Shown in pieces: positions 29,838-38,594 of a stretch of 64,000 nucleotides of DNA. The position numbers were made by a program, and so were the translations under genes. The stretch spans positions 2,586,273 to 2,650,272 of the forward strand of contig NZ_CP036528.1 in NCBI RefSeq assembly GCF_004331915.1, in the 5' to 3' direction. Source of the stretch: Ureibacillus thermophilus. Its GTDB lineage: Bacteria > Bacillota > Bacilli > Bacillales_A > Planococcaceae. How positions within the stretch are numbered: position 1 is the first letter of the stretch; the number at the start of each line of letters is the position of its first letter. Under the pieces are notes generated by a model. That model was not told where the DNA came from. It worked only from the letters and a program-made list of their open reading frames with translations, and searched no databases.

Positions 29838-30756
29838 AGAGAATAAAATTTTGGAAGTAAAAAACTTAACTCAATATTTCGGCTCTCCTTCCAATCCAAT
29901 AAAAGCTGTTGACGGCATTAGTTTTCATATTTTTGAAGGTGAAACATTAGGCCTCGTTGGTGAATCTGGCTGCGGGAAATCCACTACAGGCCGCTCCATT
30001 ATCGGACTCTATAACATTACTGGCGGCGAAGTGATTTTCAAAGGAAAAAATGTTCATCAAATCAAATCAAAAAAAGAACAAAAGCAATTAAAACGGGAAA
30101 TACAAATGATTTTCCAAGACCCATATGCTTCACTGAACCCGCGGATGACAGCTGGTGAAATCATCAGCGAAGGATTTGATATCCACGGCCTATATAAAAA
30201 CAAAGCAGAACGTCAAGAAAAGATTATTTCTTTATTGGAAGCAGTTGGCTTAAATCGTGAACATATGACACGATATCCACATGAATTTTCCGGTGGCCAA
30301 AGACAACGAATCGGAATTGCTAGAGCGTTAAGTTTAGATCCAAGCTTCATTATCGCCGATGAGCCGATTTCCGCTCTCGACGTTTCCATTCAAGCGCAAG
30401 TAGTCAATTTGCTAAAAGATCTGCAAAAGGAACGAAATTTGACTTATTTATTTATTGCCCATGATTTATCGATGGTCAAATATATCAGCGATCGAATTGC
30501 GGTTATGTATCGGGGAAAAATTATGGAATTGGGCGATGCAGACGAAATTTACAACAACCCAATTCATCCATATACAAAATCTTTATTATCCGCTGTTCCT
30601 CTTCCAGATCCGATTTTGGAAAGAAAACGGAAACGAATTCCTTATGTCCATGAAGAAACACCGGATACAGCTAAAATGCATGAGCCATTGCCAAATCATT
30701 TTGTTTACGGTACGGATGAACAAGTCAATAAATGGGTAAAACAAGCAAAGCTGTAG
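29830..30756 (+). CDS. oppF: Oligopeptide ABC transporter ATP-binding protein OppF
   Basis: A 308-residue ATPase with Walker A GESGCGKSTTGR, MIFQDPYASLNPRM, signature FSGGQRQRIGIA, Walker B FIIADEPISALD and the OppF C-terminus HPYTKSLLSAVPLPDP. GTG start inside the end of oppD after AAGGAGG. Last gene of the operon, followed by a strong terminator. Confidence 0.95.
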   Translation: MNKENKILEVKNLTQYFGSPSNPIKAVDGISFHIFEGETLGLVGESGCGKSTTGRSIIGLYNITGGEVIFKGKNVHQIKSKKEQKQLKREIQMIFQDPYASLNPRMTAGEIISEGFDIHGLYKNKAERQEKIISLLEAVGLNREHMTRYPHEFSGGQRQRIGIARALSLDPSFIIADEPISALDVSIQAQVVNLLKDLQKERNLTYLFIAHDLSMVKYISDRIAVMYRGKIMELGDADEIYNNPIHPYTKSLLSAVPLPDPILERKRKRIPYVHEETPDTAKMHEPLPNHFVYGTDEQVNKWVKQAKL

Positions 30757-30763
30757 GGCTTAG

Positions 30764-30810
30764 AGGAAAAAAGGCTTAAGGGGACCTAAATCCCCTTAGG
30801 CCTTTTTTGT
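30764..30810 (+). terminator. Terminator of the opp operon
   Basis: AAAAAAGGC..AAGGGG and CCCCTT.GGCCTTTTTT form a long GC-rich stem with a short ACCTAAAT loop, ending in a T-run. Confidence 0.9.
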
Positions 30811-30982
30811 TTTTTGGGGAGTACTTGACGGAAAGAAGAGGCTATGAAAATCTTTTATTTATTTTCCGCTCTAAGAGGCTTGGCATTCGGCATCCGACTG
30901 ATTAAATAAGAAGGAATATTAGTAAAAATGTTGAAAGTAATATAAAATGTCGTTTATTTCAAGCTAATAAAGGGAGAGTCAT

Positions 30983-31498
30983 ATGAGGAATAAAATCATT
31001 ATGTTGATTTCTGTACTATTGTTAATGACTCTTGTCGGCTGTAAAAATCTTGATGAAAACAAAAAGTTAGAGGAAAGCCCTACTTTTACATTACCCGTGA
31101 CTTTTCATGACGGGACAAAGGGTGAGTATGTATTGATTGGGAAAGAAGGTAAGGTGGGAATTTTGGTTGGATCGGGTAACGAAGGTGAAGCAGTCGCAAC
31201 AAGGTTTATTGCAAATCAACCGAATAAATATATGTGGCATTTTTGGGGAGAGGAAGATAAAATCAGCGGTGATTTTAAAGTAGTTGGCATTGATAAAGAC
31301 GGAAAAGAACATCCCGTGCTGCTATCTGGCAATAATACAGTTTGGCAATACTCTAATGTTTCCATTAGCCCGAATAACGGCGCAGATTCTCATATTCCAT
31401 CATCTATGATGTTCCCTACAAGTGGATTATGGAAATTAAAAATATATTTTAATGATCAATTATTTGAGGAACTCGTTATAAACGTTGAAGAAAGTTGA
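30983..31498 (+). CDS. DUF4871 family lipoprotein
   Basis: A 171-residue precursor with signal peptide and lipobox LVGC (Cys20). The body contains MWHFWGEE, FKVVGIDKDGKEHPVL, GADSHIPSSMMFPTSGLWKL and IYFNDQLFEELVI, a beta-rich pattern I associate with DUF4871 lipoproteins of Bacillales. AAAGGGAGAGTC precedes the ATG. Monocistronic with its own terminator. Location outer face of the membrane; function unknown. Confidence 0.75.
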   Translation: MRNKIIMLISVLLLMTLVGCKNLDENKKLEESPTFTLPVTFHDGTKGEYVLIGKEGKVGILVGSGNEGEAVATRFIANQPNKYMWHFWGEEDKISGDFKVVGIDKDGKEHPVLLSGNNTVWQYSNVSISPNNGADSHIPSSMMFPTSGLWKLKIYFNDQLFEELVINVEES

Positions 31499-31518
31499 TC
31501 TTCAACTAATTGATAAAG

Positions 31519-31562
31519 AGGCAGAGTTAACCGTTCGAAGATTAACTTTGCCTGTTGTTTTA
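31519..31562 (+). terminator. Terminator after the DUF4871 gene
   Basis: AGGCAGAGTTAA (31519-31530) pairs with TTAACTTTGCCT (one mismatch), followed by GTTGTTTT. Confidence 0.65.
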
Positions 31563-31607
31563 ACATAAATGGAATAATCCCCTAGGTGATTCTTCTGCAC
31601 CAATAAA

Positions 31608-31638
31608 ACAAGCCTCTCGCGAAATGAGAGGCTTTTCA
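31608..31638 (-). terminator. Bidirectional hairpin at the end of the NCS2 permease gene
   Basis: AAGCCTCTC and GAGAGGCTT flank a GCGAAAT loop; T-rich sequence lies on both sides, so it can end the leftward permease transcript and back up the rightward one. Confidence 0.65.
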
Positions 31639-31641
31639 TTT

Positions 31642-32943
31642 TTAGTGAGACATAATCACTAACAGGATAATGAATAAAATCGCAAAGAGGTAAAGTAATG
31701 GATGAACCTCTTTACCCTTACCTTTCAGTAACTTAAATAATGGGTAAGAAATAAACCCGAATGCAATACCATCTGAGATACTAGACGTTAATGGCATGAT
31801 TAAAATAACTAAAAATGCTGGAAATGCTTCTTCTACTTTATCCCATTCGATATGGCGAACAACACCAATCATTAAACTACCTACAATAATTAAGGCAGGA
31901 GAAGTAATAGCAGGTACACTTGCTAATGTAGCTGCTAATGGCGAGAAGAATAAGGTAATGACAAATAGCCCTGCAACTACTAACGACGTTAATCCAGTAC
32001 GTCCACCTACTGCTACACCAGAAGAAGATTCGATATAGGCTGTTGATGGACTTGTACCAAACATTGAACCGATGATCGTTGTCATCGAATCACCAAGGAA
32101 AGCTTGACGTGCTCGTGGCAATTTATCATCTTTTAAAATACCCGCTTGTTTCGCAACGCCAATCATCGTACCTGTCGTGTCAAACAATGTAACTAAAATG
32201 AATGAAAATACTGTCCCATATAAACCATATTTAATGACATCGCCAAAAGCTTCAATTGGATTCCATACTAAAATCCCTTCTGGTAATGATGGCATTGAAA
32301 TAACACCATTGAATGTTACATTGCCAGTTAATGCTGCAAGGATTGCTGTCACAATCATACCCCAGAAAATTGCACCGAATACACGGTACATCATGAAGAT
32401 AGCCGTAACAAGAACCCCTACAATTGTTAACCAAACCATAGGGCTTGATAAATCTCCTAATCGGATTAATGTCGCTTCGTCATCTGTCACGACGCCTGCT
32501 GATCGCATGCCAATGAAAGCGATGAATAAACCGATACCAGCAGTAATAGCTAATTTTAAATTATTCGGTATGGCTTTCACGAGCATTTGTCGTAAAGGCG
32601 TTAAGCTAATAATAAAGAAAATAATACCCGCTACAAATACAGCAGAAAATGCTGTCATATAGTCAATTTCGCCTTTAGACGCTTGGACAACCGAGAATGT
32701 AAAGAATGCATTTAACCCCATGCCCGGAGCCATTGCAATTGGATAATTGGCAAATAGCGCCAACCATAATGTACCAAATACTGCCGCAATAATTGTCGCT
32801 GTGAATACTTGTTCACTAGGTACACCCGAAATCGCTAGAATCGAAGGGTTAACGATGACAATATATACCATTGTTAAGTAAGTGGTTAATCCTGCAAAAA
32901 TTTCAGTTTTTACAGTTGTCTTATTTTCTTGTAGTCGAAACAA
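31642..32943 (-). CDS. NCS2 family purine permease (PbuG/PbuO-like)
   Basis: Proton-coupled nucleobase uptake, probably hypoxanthine/guanine or adenine. About 433 residues and twelve or more spans, with the AzgA-like motifs TYLTMVYIVIVNPSIL, MAPGMGLNAFFTF, FDTTGTMIGVAKQAG and GTSPSTAYIESSSGVAVGGR. I prefer the TTG at 32943, which follows AGGGGGCTGAAC, over the ATG at 32970, because the latter overlaps a PurBox-like site and would place the ribosome site inside the protein. Substrate specificity is inferred from family only. Confidence 0.88.
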   Translation of the reverse strand: MFRLQENKTTVKTEIFAGLTTYLTMVYIVIVNPSILAISGVPSEQVFTATIIAAVFGTLWLALFANYPIAMAPGMGLNAFFTFSVVQASKGEIDYMTAFSAVFVAGIIFFIISLTPLRQMLVKAIPNNLKLAITAGIGLFIAFIGMRSAGVVTDDEATLIRLGDLSSPMVWLTIVGVLVTAIFMMYRVFGAIFWGMIVTAILAALTGNVTFNGVISMPSLPEGILVWNPIEAFGDVIKYGLYGTVFSFILVTLFDTTGTMIGVAKQAGILKDDKLPRARQAFLGDSMTTIIGSMFGTSPSTAYIESSSGVAVGGRTGLTSLVVAGLFVITLFFSPLAATLASVPAITSPALIIVGSLMIGVVRHIEWDKVEEAFPAFLVILIMPLTSSISDGIAFGFISYPLFKLLKGKGKEVHPLLYLFAILFIILLVIMSH

Positions 32944-32958
32944 AAAGTTCAGCCCCCT

Positions 32959-33002
32959 AAATACGAACATTTAAAACAACAGAATTAATAATATTCGGTC
33001 TT
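32959..33002 (-). promoter_or_regulatory. Paired PurBox-like sites (PurR operator)
   Basis: On the minus strand, AAGACCGAATATT and AATGTTCGTATTT are inverted matches to AWWWCCGAACWWT (11/13 and 12/13), 18 nt apart. B. subtilis PurR binds such pairs at 16-17 nt spacing upstream of purine genes and permeases. The remainder of the gap to 33324 shows nothing recognisable. Confidence 0.5.
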
Positions 33003-33324
33003 TAGCTTAAATGCAAGTGTTTTTTACGGGAATTTTCTCTGTGTATCAAAATTTTAAAAATAGAGAAAATTAAGAATAAAGAATTCTTTCCTCTTACAAA
33101 AAGACTTAGTGGCAACAACTATTTTCTCCTTATAATGATGAAATATTAGTCGGTTTGAAGCTTCTGGTGTTAAATGGGGGATTTCATTAATACGGAACAT
33201 TTTTTCGAGTTAGAGGTTAATATGTTCTTCTTTTACAAGGCACTTAGAAAAAAACTTTAATTAAAATTAGATTATCTCTCAAAAAATCTTCTATTAATAA
33301 GTCCTTAAACATACAAAAAGACCG

Positions 33325-33522
33325 TCAAAATGACGATCTCATAGTATTATTTAGAACGGACGCTAGATAACACCAACCATCACGAAGCGTATGGATATAT
33401 GTAATATCAGCTACCCATTTTTCGTTGATTGTTGTTGTAGTGAAATCTTGATTTAATACATTTACCGAAAAAATTGAATTAAAAGAAGGAATAAAAAATT
33501 GGTGCTGGTTTATCGCCAACAC
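33325..33522 (-). pseudogene. IS3-family transposase fragment
   Basis: The 65-codon frame contains VLNQDFTTTTINEKWVADIT and YIHTLRDGWCYLASVL, which match the start of the DDE core of IS3-type OrfB (IS150 group), including the first catalytic Asp in WVADITYI. Both the N-terminal and the C-terminal parts are missing, and the end (NNTMRSSF) is out of frame. A dead remnant; no inverted repeats were found. Confidence 0.75.
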
Positions 33523-33639
33523 CCATTTTCTTCTTTCTATTTATTTATTACTAAAATCTATCTCATAATACCTTTGAGAAGTCTAAAATTTTTTTGATTG
33601 ATTTCATAAGATTTTTCCCATTGTTCATGTAACTTGCTT

Positions 33640-34416
33640 TTATAGTATATCCATCCATACTTTAATAGCTGTACCGATAATGAGAATCGCTAGAATCCAC
33701 TTCAAAGTAGAAGGGTTCATTTTTTTACCAACCTTCACTCCTAAAGGTGAAGCAATCATACTTGCGACAATCATAATAATGGCTGGCAAGTAATCTACTT
33801 GCCCTGTTGATAGTTTCCCTACTGCACTTCCTATCGATGAAATAAACGTAACAGCTAAACTTGTTGCAATGGTCATGCGAGTTGGTATTTTTAATACGAC
33901 AAGCATTATCGGTACAAGGAGGAAACCACCGGCTGCTCCAACAATCCCTGAACCAATTCCCACTATGAGAGATAAAATCGTTGCAAGTAGTTTATTGAAA
34001 GTGACTTGTTCTAACGGGATATCATCAATTTGCTTCTTTGGAATAAACATCATAATTCCGGCGATTAACGCCAAGATTCCGTATACAATGTTAACACCTT
34101 GTTCCGAAAAATAGGATGAACCAAAACTTCCGATGATACTTCCTATTAAAATTCCACTTCCCATATAGAAAATAAGGGATTTATTTAAATAGTTACCTTT
34201 TCGATATGCCCAAACACCAGCAAGAGAAGCAAAGAATACTTGTACAGCACTTATCCCAGATACCTCATGAGCTGTAAATGCGGTAAAGCCTAATAAAGAA
34301 GGGATATACAAAAGCATTGGATATTTAATAATCGATCCACCAATTCCAACCATCCCTGAGATAAATGACCCAACAAATCCTATTGCAAATATGGTTAGAA
34401 TCCAAGCAATGTCCAT
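33640..34416 (-). CDS. TauE/SafE family sulfite/sulfur-anion exporter
   Basis: A 258-residue membrane protein with eight or so spans and the duplicated TauE motifs [19 protein letters not shown] and [18 protein letters not shown]. The ATG at 34416 follows AGAAGG; the longer frame start has none. It is the last gene of a leftward sulfur operon with TusA, rhodanese and persulfide dioxygenase-like genes, so it probably exports sulfite or thiosulfate made from persulfide oxidation. This role is inferred from context. Confidence 0.88.
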   Translation of the reverse strand: MDIAWILTIFAIGFVGSFISGMVGIGGSIIKYPMLLYIPSLLGFTAFTAHEVSGISAVQVFFASLAGVWAYRKGNYLNKSLIFYMGSGILIGSIIGSFGSSYFSEQGVNIVYGILALIAGIMMFIPKKQIDDIPLEQVTFNKLLATILSLIVGIGSGIVGAAGGFLLVPIMLVVLKIPTRMTIATSLAVTFISSIGSAVGKLSTGQVDYLPAIIMIVASMIASPLGVKVGKKMNPSTLKWILAILIIGTAIKVWMDIL

Positions 34417-34484
34417 GTTGATACCTTCTTTCCAGAAGAGGTGACACCCTCTCCCGAATGTCACCTCTCCTTTTTATCGATTCG

Positions 34485-34712
34485 TTATCCCTTTTTAATA
34501 ATGAATTTGATTACATCCGCTTCAATCGATTGATCTAATATTTCATGTCCACTTGATTTAGCCCAAGCAGGAAAGTCAGATAGTGCGCCTTTGTCTGTCA
34601 CATGCACTTCTAACACTTGACCTGTCGCTAACGTATCCATTGCTTTTTTTGCCCGTACAATCGGGAGTGGACAAGATAATCCTTTTGCATCTAACACTTG
34701 ATTGACTTCCAT
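34485..34712 (-). CDS. TusA-like sulfurtransferase
   Basis: A 75-residue SirA/TusA fold protein. The sulfur-carrying Cys14 is in GLSCPLPIVRAKKAM, followed by LEVHVTDKGALSDFPAWAKSSGHE. AAAGGAGCG precedes the ATG. It probably accepts persulfide sulfur from the rhodanese-containing partners in this operon. Confidence 0.93.
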   Translation of the reverse strand: MEVNQVLDAKGLSCPLPIVRAKKAMDTLATGQVLEVHVTDKGALSDFPAWAKSSGHEILDQSIEADVIKFIIKKG

Positions 34713-34779
34713 TTCAAACGCTCCTTTTTAATTCTCATTAAAAAGGGGGAGTTTATCATTCTCCCCACCTGTTTCATAC

Positions 34780-35907
34780 TTAACGTACCGCACAACGGTT
34801 TGGACCGATTTCCATTTCCATTTGTTCTTCTTCGTCTGGTGTCAATTTCCCCATATTTACTTGACGAATTTCTTGGTATGCATTTGGTTGTGGTGGCAAG
34901 TTTTCTGTTACTGTCTTACGGAATTCTTCTTCACTTTCAATATTTAAACCATGGTTTTCCGCAAATAGATCCCCTAAACGTTTTGCAACTGTTCCATCTT
35001 CATTCAACTCATCAATAATCATGAAGTGTGCAGGCAATACAATTAAATCTTCCGCTAACTCACGATAACGGCGATAAAGCGTTTCGCGAAGATCTCCTAC
35101 CCAATCCTCAGCACGTCCTGCTAAGTCAGGTCGACCGATGGAATCAATGAATAAAATATCTCCTGTTAATAAATACTTGTTATCTACGATGAAGGAAGTT
35201 GAACCAATTGTATGACCTGGTGAATACAGAGCGCCTACTTCAATTTCGGAATTCCCAACCTTCACTGTTAAACCATCTTCCAATGGATTATATTCATAAA
35301 CCACCTCATCTGCATCTTTTGGTGGTAAATAATATTTCGCCCCTGTTTCCTTTGCAATATGGCGTCCTCCGGAGATGTGGTCCGCATGTAAGTGTGTATC
35401 AAATACGTGGGTAATTTCCACATTTTTCTCTTTCGCAAACTTGATGAACACATCTTTAAAACGAACTGCGTCAATAATGGCAGCTTCACCATCAGAAATG
35501 ACCATATAAGATAAGCAGCCTTTCCCTAGACGAACAAATTGATACAGTTCACCTCCATTAGTCAAATCACCTACTTTAATTGGCTCGAGGTAAGAGCTCC
35601 AAGCTTTCATACCCCCCTCAAGGTAGTACACATCGTATCCTGCATCTGAAAGCATTTCCGCAACCATGACAGAAGAGCCCTCTTTCGCACAAACAACTAA
35701 AATATCTTGATCGGACGGTAATTTTGGAAGAATTTCTTCCACACCTTCTAATAATTCAAAGTAAGGCACATTTAAATATTCAAATCGGTGTCCTTCAATT
35801 TTCCAATCTTCAAAATCTTCTCTGTTTCGTACATCTAAAATAAATAATGGTTGATTTTCGATTACTTTACGAGCTACTTGTGCTGATGTCATTTTTTGAA
35901 CTGCCAT
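34780..35907 (-). CDS. Rhodanese-MBL fold fusion protein (CstB-like persulfide dioxygenase/sulfurtransferase)
   Basis: About 375 residues. An N-terminal rhodanese domain with active Cys73 in VVCAKEGSS is followed by a metallo-beta-lactamase domain with the iron ligands of [10 protein letters not shown] and later GHTIGS and LTGDILF. Such proteins oxidise protein- or low-molecular-weight persulfides to thiosulfate or sulfite. ATG at 35907 after AGGGGGTAAG is preferred over a start 60 nt upstream. S. aureus CstB has an additional C-terminal rhodanese; here the order is rhodanese then MBL, so CstB-like rather than orthologous. Confidence 0.88.
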   Translation of the reverse strand: MAVQKMTSAQVARKVIENQPLFILDVRNREDFEDWKIEGHRFEYLNVPYFELLEGVEEILPKLPSDQDILVVCAKEGSSVMVAEMLSDAGYDVYYLEGGMKAWSSYLEPIKVGDLTNGGELYQFVRLGKGCLSYMVISDGEAAIIDAVRFKDVFIKFAKEKNVEITHVFDTHLHADHISGGRHIAKETGAKYYLPPKDADEVVYEYNPLEDGLTVKVGNSEIEVGALYSPGHTIGSTSFIVDNKYLLTGDILFIDSIGRPDLAGRAEDWVGDLRETLYRRYRELAEDLIVLPAHFMIIDELNEDGTVAKRLGDLFAENHGLNIESEEEFRKTVTENLPPQPNAYQEIRQVNMGKLTPDEEEQMEMEIGPNRCAVR

Positions 35908-35991
35908 TCCACTTACCCCCTGCAGGTATATTCTTGTGATATGAAGTGGAAGGGTAATCCCTTCCACTAAAGAATGGAATAAAACAAATGA

Positions 35992-36387
35992 TTAAAACGT
36001 TAATGTTGGTGCAGCATCTTTTGCAAACTCAAGGAATGTAACTGCGCCACCTACATCAATTCCATCAATAAAGTCTTCCTTCGTTAAATTCATAACATCC
36101 ATTGTCATTTGACAAGCGATTAATTTTACTCCCATCTCTTTTGCCATTTCTACTAATTCCGGAATACTTGGAACATTTGCTTTCGCAAATCCTTCTGCAT
36201 AATGTTCTTTTCCTTCTGGAAGTGGCAATTGTTTCATCGCTTCTTTATGAATCAAGTTCAGACCCTCAAATGTAAAGAAGATTGCTACTTCTTTCTCTGT
36301 AGCAGCTGCTGCCGTTGCGATATTAAATACCTTATATGCATCAAATAATCCACCATTACTTGCAATAATTGCAACTTTATTAGACAT
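35992..36387 (-). CDS. DsrE/DsrF-like sulfur relay protein (DsrE2 type)
   Basis: A 131-residue soluble protein. It has the DsrE2 features KVAIIASNGGLFDAYKVFNI, FFTFEGLNLIHK and the Cys in KLIACQMTMDVM, which carries persulfide sulfur. GGAGGGG precedes the ATG. Second gene of the CstR-type operon, between TusA-rhodanese and the dioxygenase, consistent with a sulfur carrier. Confidence 0.9.
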   Translation of the reverse strand: MSNKVAIIASNGGLFDAYKVFNIATAAAATEKEVAIFFTFEGLNLIHKEAMKQLPLPEGKEHYAEGFAKANVPSIPELVEMAKEMGVKLIACQMTMDVMNLTKEDFIDGIDVGGAVTFLEFAKDAAPTLTF

Positions 36388-36406
36388 TTTTCAAACCCCT
36401 CCGAAT

Positions 36407-36967
36407 TTATAATTTTTTTATTAAATCGCCTTTCCAAGCACTCATTCCTGGTAAGACGTTATAAACTTTTGTAAAACCTTTTTCTACTAATTTTTGAGCA
36501 GCTAAATCACTGCGTGTACCTGTTCGACAAATGACATAGATTTCCTTGTCTTTGTCTAATTCATCTAAACGGTCTTCTAATTCCCCCATTGGAATGGATA
36601 TGGAGCCTTCAATATGACCAAAAGCGTATTCCACTTCTTCTCGAACATCTAGAAGAATTCCGCCATTTTTCACTCGACTCAGAACTTCATCATTCGAGAT
36701 TGTATGTTCAAATTTCTTTTCAACAACTTGCTCATTACATTTACGAATGTAATGAAACAGCACGCCATTTTCTTCAAACATACCGATATATTGATGTCCA
36801 ACACTGTCACACCATGCTTTTAAGTCGGCAATTGAACCTTTATCGGTCGCTTTCACTTCTAATACTTGGCCTTCCTCGATACCTTCCATTGCCTTTTTCG
36901 TCTTCACAATCGGCATTGGACATGAAAGCCCCGTACAATCTAACTGTACATGTGCCTTTATCGACAT
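36407..36967 (-). CDS. TusA-rhodanese fusion sulfurtransferase (CstA-like)
   Basis: A 186-residue two-domain protein. The TusA part (1-75) has Cys16 in GLSCPMPIVKTKKAM; the rhodanese part (85-186) has Cys147 in YVICRTGTRSD. The domain order resembles S. aureus CstA, a persulfide-transfer protein, without its third domain. GGAGG lies 9 nt before the ATG. First gene of the operon, with a CstR-type operator 15 nt upstream. Confidence 0.9.
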   Translation of the reverse strand: MSIKAHVQLDCTGLSCPMPIVKTKKAMEGIEEGQVLEVKATDKGSIADLKAWCDSVGHQYIGMFEENGVLFHYIRKCNEQVVEKKFEHTISNDEVLSRVKNGGILLDVREEVEYAFGHIEGSISIPMGELEDRLDELDKDKEIYVICRTGTRSDLAAQKLVEKGFTKVYNVLPGMSAWKGDLIKKL

Positions 36968-36981
36968 CTCAAAACCTCCAA

Positions 36982-36997
36982 ATACCTAATAGGGTAT
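36982..36997 (-). promoter_or_regulatory. CstR-type operator, proximal
   Basis: ATACCTAATAGGGTAT is a near-perfect inverted repeat of ATACC(C)/GGGTAT, the form recognised by the persulfide sensor CstR. It lies just ahead of the ribosome site of the TusA-rhodanese gene. Confidence 0.7.
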
Positions 36998-37222
36998 TTT
37001 ATTTTAGAAAAATTTTTTGTTGAATATAAAATCAAAAATTTGCCGTCATGGAATCTTTTTCTTCATGTATGAATAAATATTTTATTACAGAAATTGTTTT
37101 TTCTTCTAATGTTGAATAGAACTCCAACACAAATTAGAGAAAAACTTGAATTGACAACAATACATTATCTTAAGATTGATGATTCGAAACCTCCTTTTCC
37201 CTTTCTTTGTTACTCTAACGAT

Positions 37223-37251
37223 ATCATATACCCATAAGGGTATAATGTCAA
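37223..37251 (-). promoter_or_regulatory. Promoter with embedded CstR-type operator, distal
   Basis: On the minus strand TTGACA (37251-37246) and TATGAT (37228-37223) are 17 bp apart, an ideal sigma-A promoter. The operator ATACCCATAAGGGTAT (37228-37243 on the plus strand), a near-perfect palindrome, fills the spacer. A ribosome site AAAGGAGG follows at about 37185-37193, but no start codon or gene follows it; the 37000-37180 stretch is noncoding. Confidence 0.75.
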
Positions 37252-37428
37252 CACTTAAATATTATTTTTACTGTTTTTAAAAGATTAACTTAAATTTCCA
37301 ATACTTCTGCACAATTCCGTAAAGGAAATGTAGCCCTTAAAAGAAGGGAATTCTCTATTCAAGTCGTAAAATTGTTGATGGTAATTAATTTTTGTAGTGT
37401 TTGGCATTATGCATAAATTTTTGCATAT

Positions 37429-37541
37429 TTGACGCTTTACATGGTGGCGGGCATGATAGGCTACTTTGCCTTGCAAAGACCAAATATAATTATGGCTTGC
37501 CCCCTTTGCAAGAAATCATGCCCGCAAAGGCTCCATGTCAA
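37429..37541. repeat. 113-bp imperfect palindrome (MITE-like)
   Basis: Nested inverted segments: TTGAC/GTCAA and CATGG/CCATG at the ends, GCGGGCATGAT (37447-37457) with ATCATGCCCGC (37515-37525), and CTTGCAAAG (37470-37478) with CTTTGCAAG (37504-37512). It could fold into one long cruciform. It is noncoding and adjoins an IS21-like end. Confidence 0.6.
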
Positions 37542-37602
37542 GTTGCAACACTATGCATTTGCAATTGCACAACTGTGTACTTTTTCATTGCAAAACACAT
37601 AA
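37541..37602. mobile_element. IS21-family terminal remnant
   Basis: The sequence TGCATTTGCAATTGC...ACTTTTTCATTGCAAAACACA parallels the right end of the IS21 element at 42793-42852 (TGCATTTTTAATTGC...ACTTTTCTATTGCAAAATACA). Only the end remains; no transposase is next to it. Confidence 0.5.
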
Positions 37603-37708
37603 GTTTATTGTCTATTGTGAAGGTTAAATAAATAATATATGTTTATGCGGTTTTGAAGCAATATTTGAACATAAAATAAATGGAATACACCTTTTGGTAA
37701 CAGAAAAA

Positions 37709-37752
37709 CCTAGCCCTATTGTTGTTTAATTACCAATACAGGCTAGGTTTAA
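37709..37752 (-). terminator. Leftward terminator after the toxin remnant
   Basis: AACCTAGCC and GGCTAGGTT form a 9-bp stem with a 25-nt loop; on the minus strand it is followed by TTTTTC. Confidence 0.6.
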
Positions 37753-37787
37753 TATTATTATGCAATTATATTAGTTTCGCACTGTAA

Positions 37788-38156
37788 CTAGTAGTATCTA
37801 ACAGCATCATCGAAACCTTGAGTAATAGCTTGTCTATCTTTTTCATCTTCTGGTTGTCCAACACCAATTCCTACACCTGTACCACCAATAAGTAATACAG
37901 TTTTAGAAAATAGTGTTTCACCTACGTAACCATAGTTATAATTACCGATATATTCCGTATTTATTACTCTTGTTCCTGAATAAGTATAGGCTGTCCATTC
38001 TTTATACCAGTATCTATATCCTGGTTGAACCTTGTAGTCCCATGCTCCACCTTCTCTTACCTTACCTACGAAGTAACCTACTGCAGATGCATAAGCACTT
38101 TGCGGAGAGATTTTTAGAACAGCACTTAAGTAGTCTTCTAACTCCTTTTTGTTACG
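37788..38156 (-). pseudogene. Startless C-terminal toxin module (polymorphic toxin type 44-like)
   Basis: A frame of 122 codons without any Met/Val/Leu start that has a ribosome site. It reads KELEDYLSAVLKISPQSAYA, then GYFVGKVREGGAWDYKVQPG and later YIGNYNYGYVGETLFSKTVL. The GGxWDYK and GNxNYGYxG motifs resemble the polymorphic toxin type 44 C-terminal domain. An in-frame stop lies directly upstream, so no N-terminal secretion domain is attached. It overlaps the end of the membrane-protein gene upstream by 19 nt. It looks like an orphan toxin tip. Confidence 0.65.
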
Positions 38157-38563
38157 CTATCATAAGTGGATATGCGAACTACCGTTAATAAATAAAATGG
38201 ATATAGTATTAAACTCGCTGTAAAAACTAATCCTATAATAGGGATTGGTCTATCCCCTTCGTTGTACATAGGAAATATATTTGTAAAAGAGGAAATAAAT
38301 AAGAAAATGATCGGTAAACAAATAAATGGCCCCAAGTAATTCCACTTGTTTTGTTTTAAAAATTTTTTATTGAGCATATAGAATATAAAAGTGCTGGATA
38401 TTATTAAAATTAAAATTAGCAATCCAATTAAAATGGATACTGTCCCTACCTCTAAATTAATAAATCTACTAATACGATAGATATTCAGCATAAGTTCTGC
38501 CTCTATCACATAAAAGAGGGCATAAATACTACTAACACATATCAATTTAAAAAAGTAATTCAA
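38138..38563 (-). CDS. Four- to five-span membrane protein, candidate immunity protein
   Basis: A 141-residue hydrophobic protein with spans near residues 5-25, 42-65, 75-95 and 110-130. TTG start 4 nt after GAGGTGG. I recognise no named family. Its position directly before an orphan type-44-like toxin tip fits the tandem toxin/immunity cassettes of polymorphic toxin loci, where small membrane proteins often give immunity. It might protect against a toxin module that has been lost to the ISL3 insertion or to deletion. The function is inferred from context only. Confidence 0.55.
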   Translation of the reverse strand: MNYFFKLICVSSIYALFYVIEAELMLNIYRISRFINLEVGTVSILIGLLILILIISSTFIFYMLNKKFLKQNKWNYLGPFICLPIIFLFISSFTNIFPMYNEGDRPIPIIGLVFTASLILYPFYLLTVVRISTYDSVTKRS

Positions 38564-38594
38564 ATAACCACCTCAAACTTTAAAAATTCATTTC

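Noticed and set aside
32970-32970. ATG start for the NCS2 permease
   Set aside because: It lies inside the PurBox-like operator and upstream of the only good ribosome site; the TTG at 32943 fits better with family N-termini.
37285-37476. A 63-codon leftward frame beside the palindrome
   Set aside because: No ribosome site, no recognisable protein pattern, and it overlaps the noncoding palindrome.
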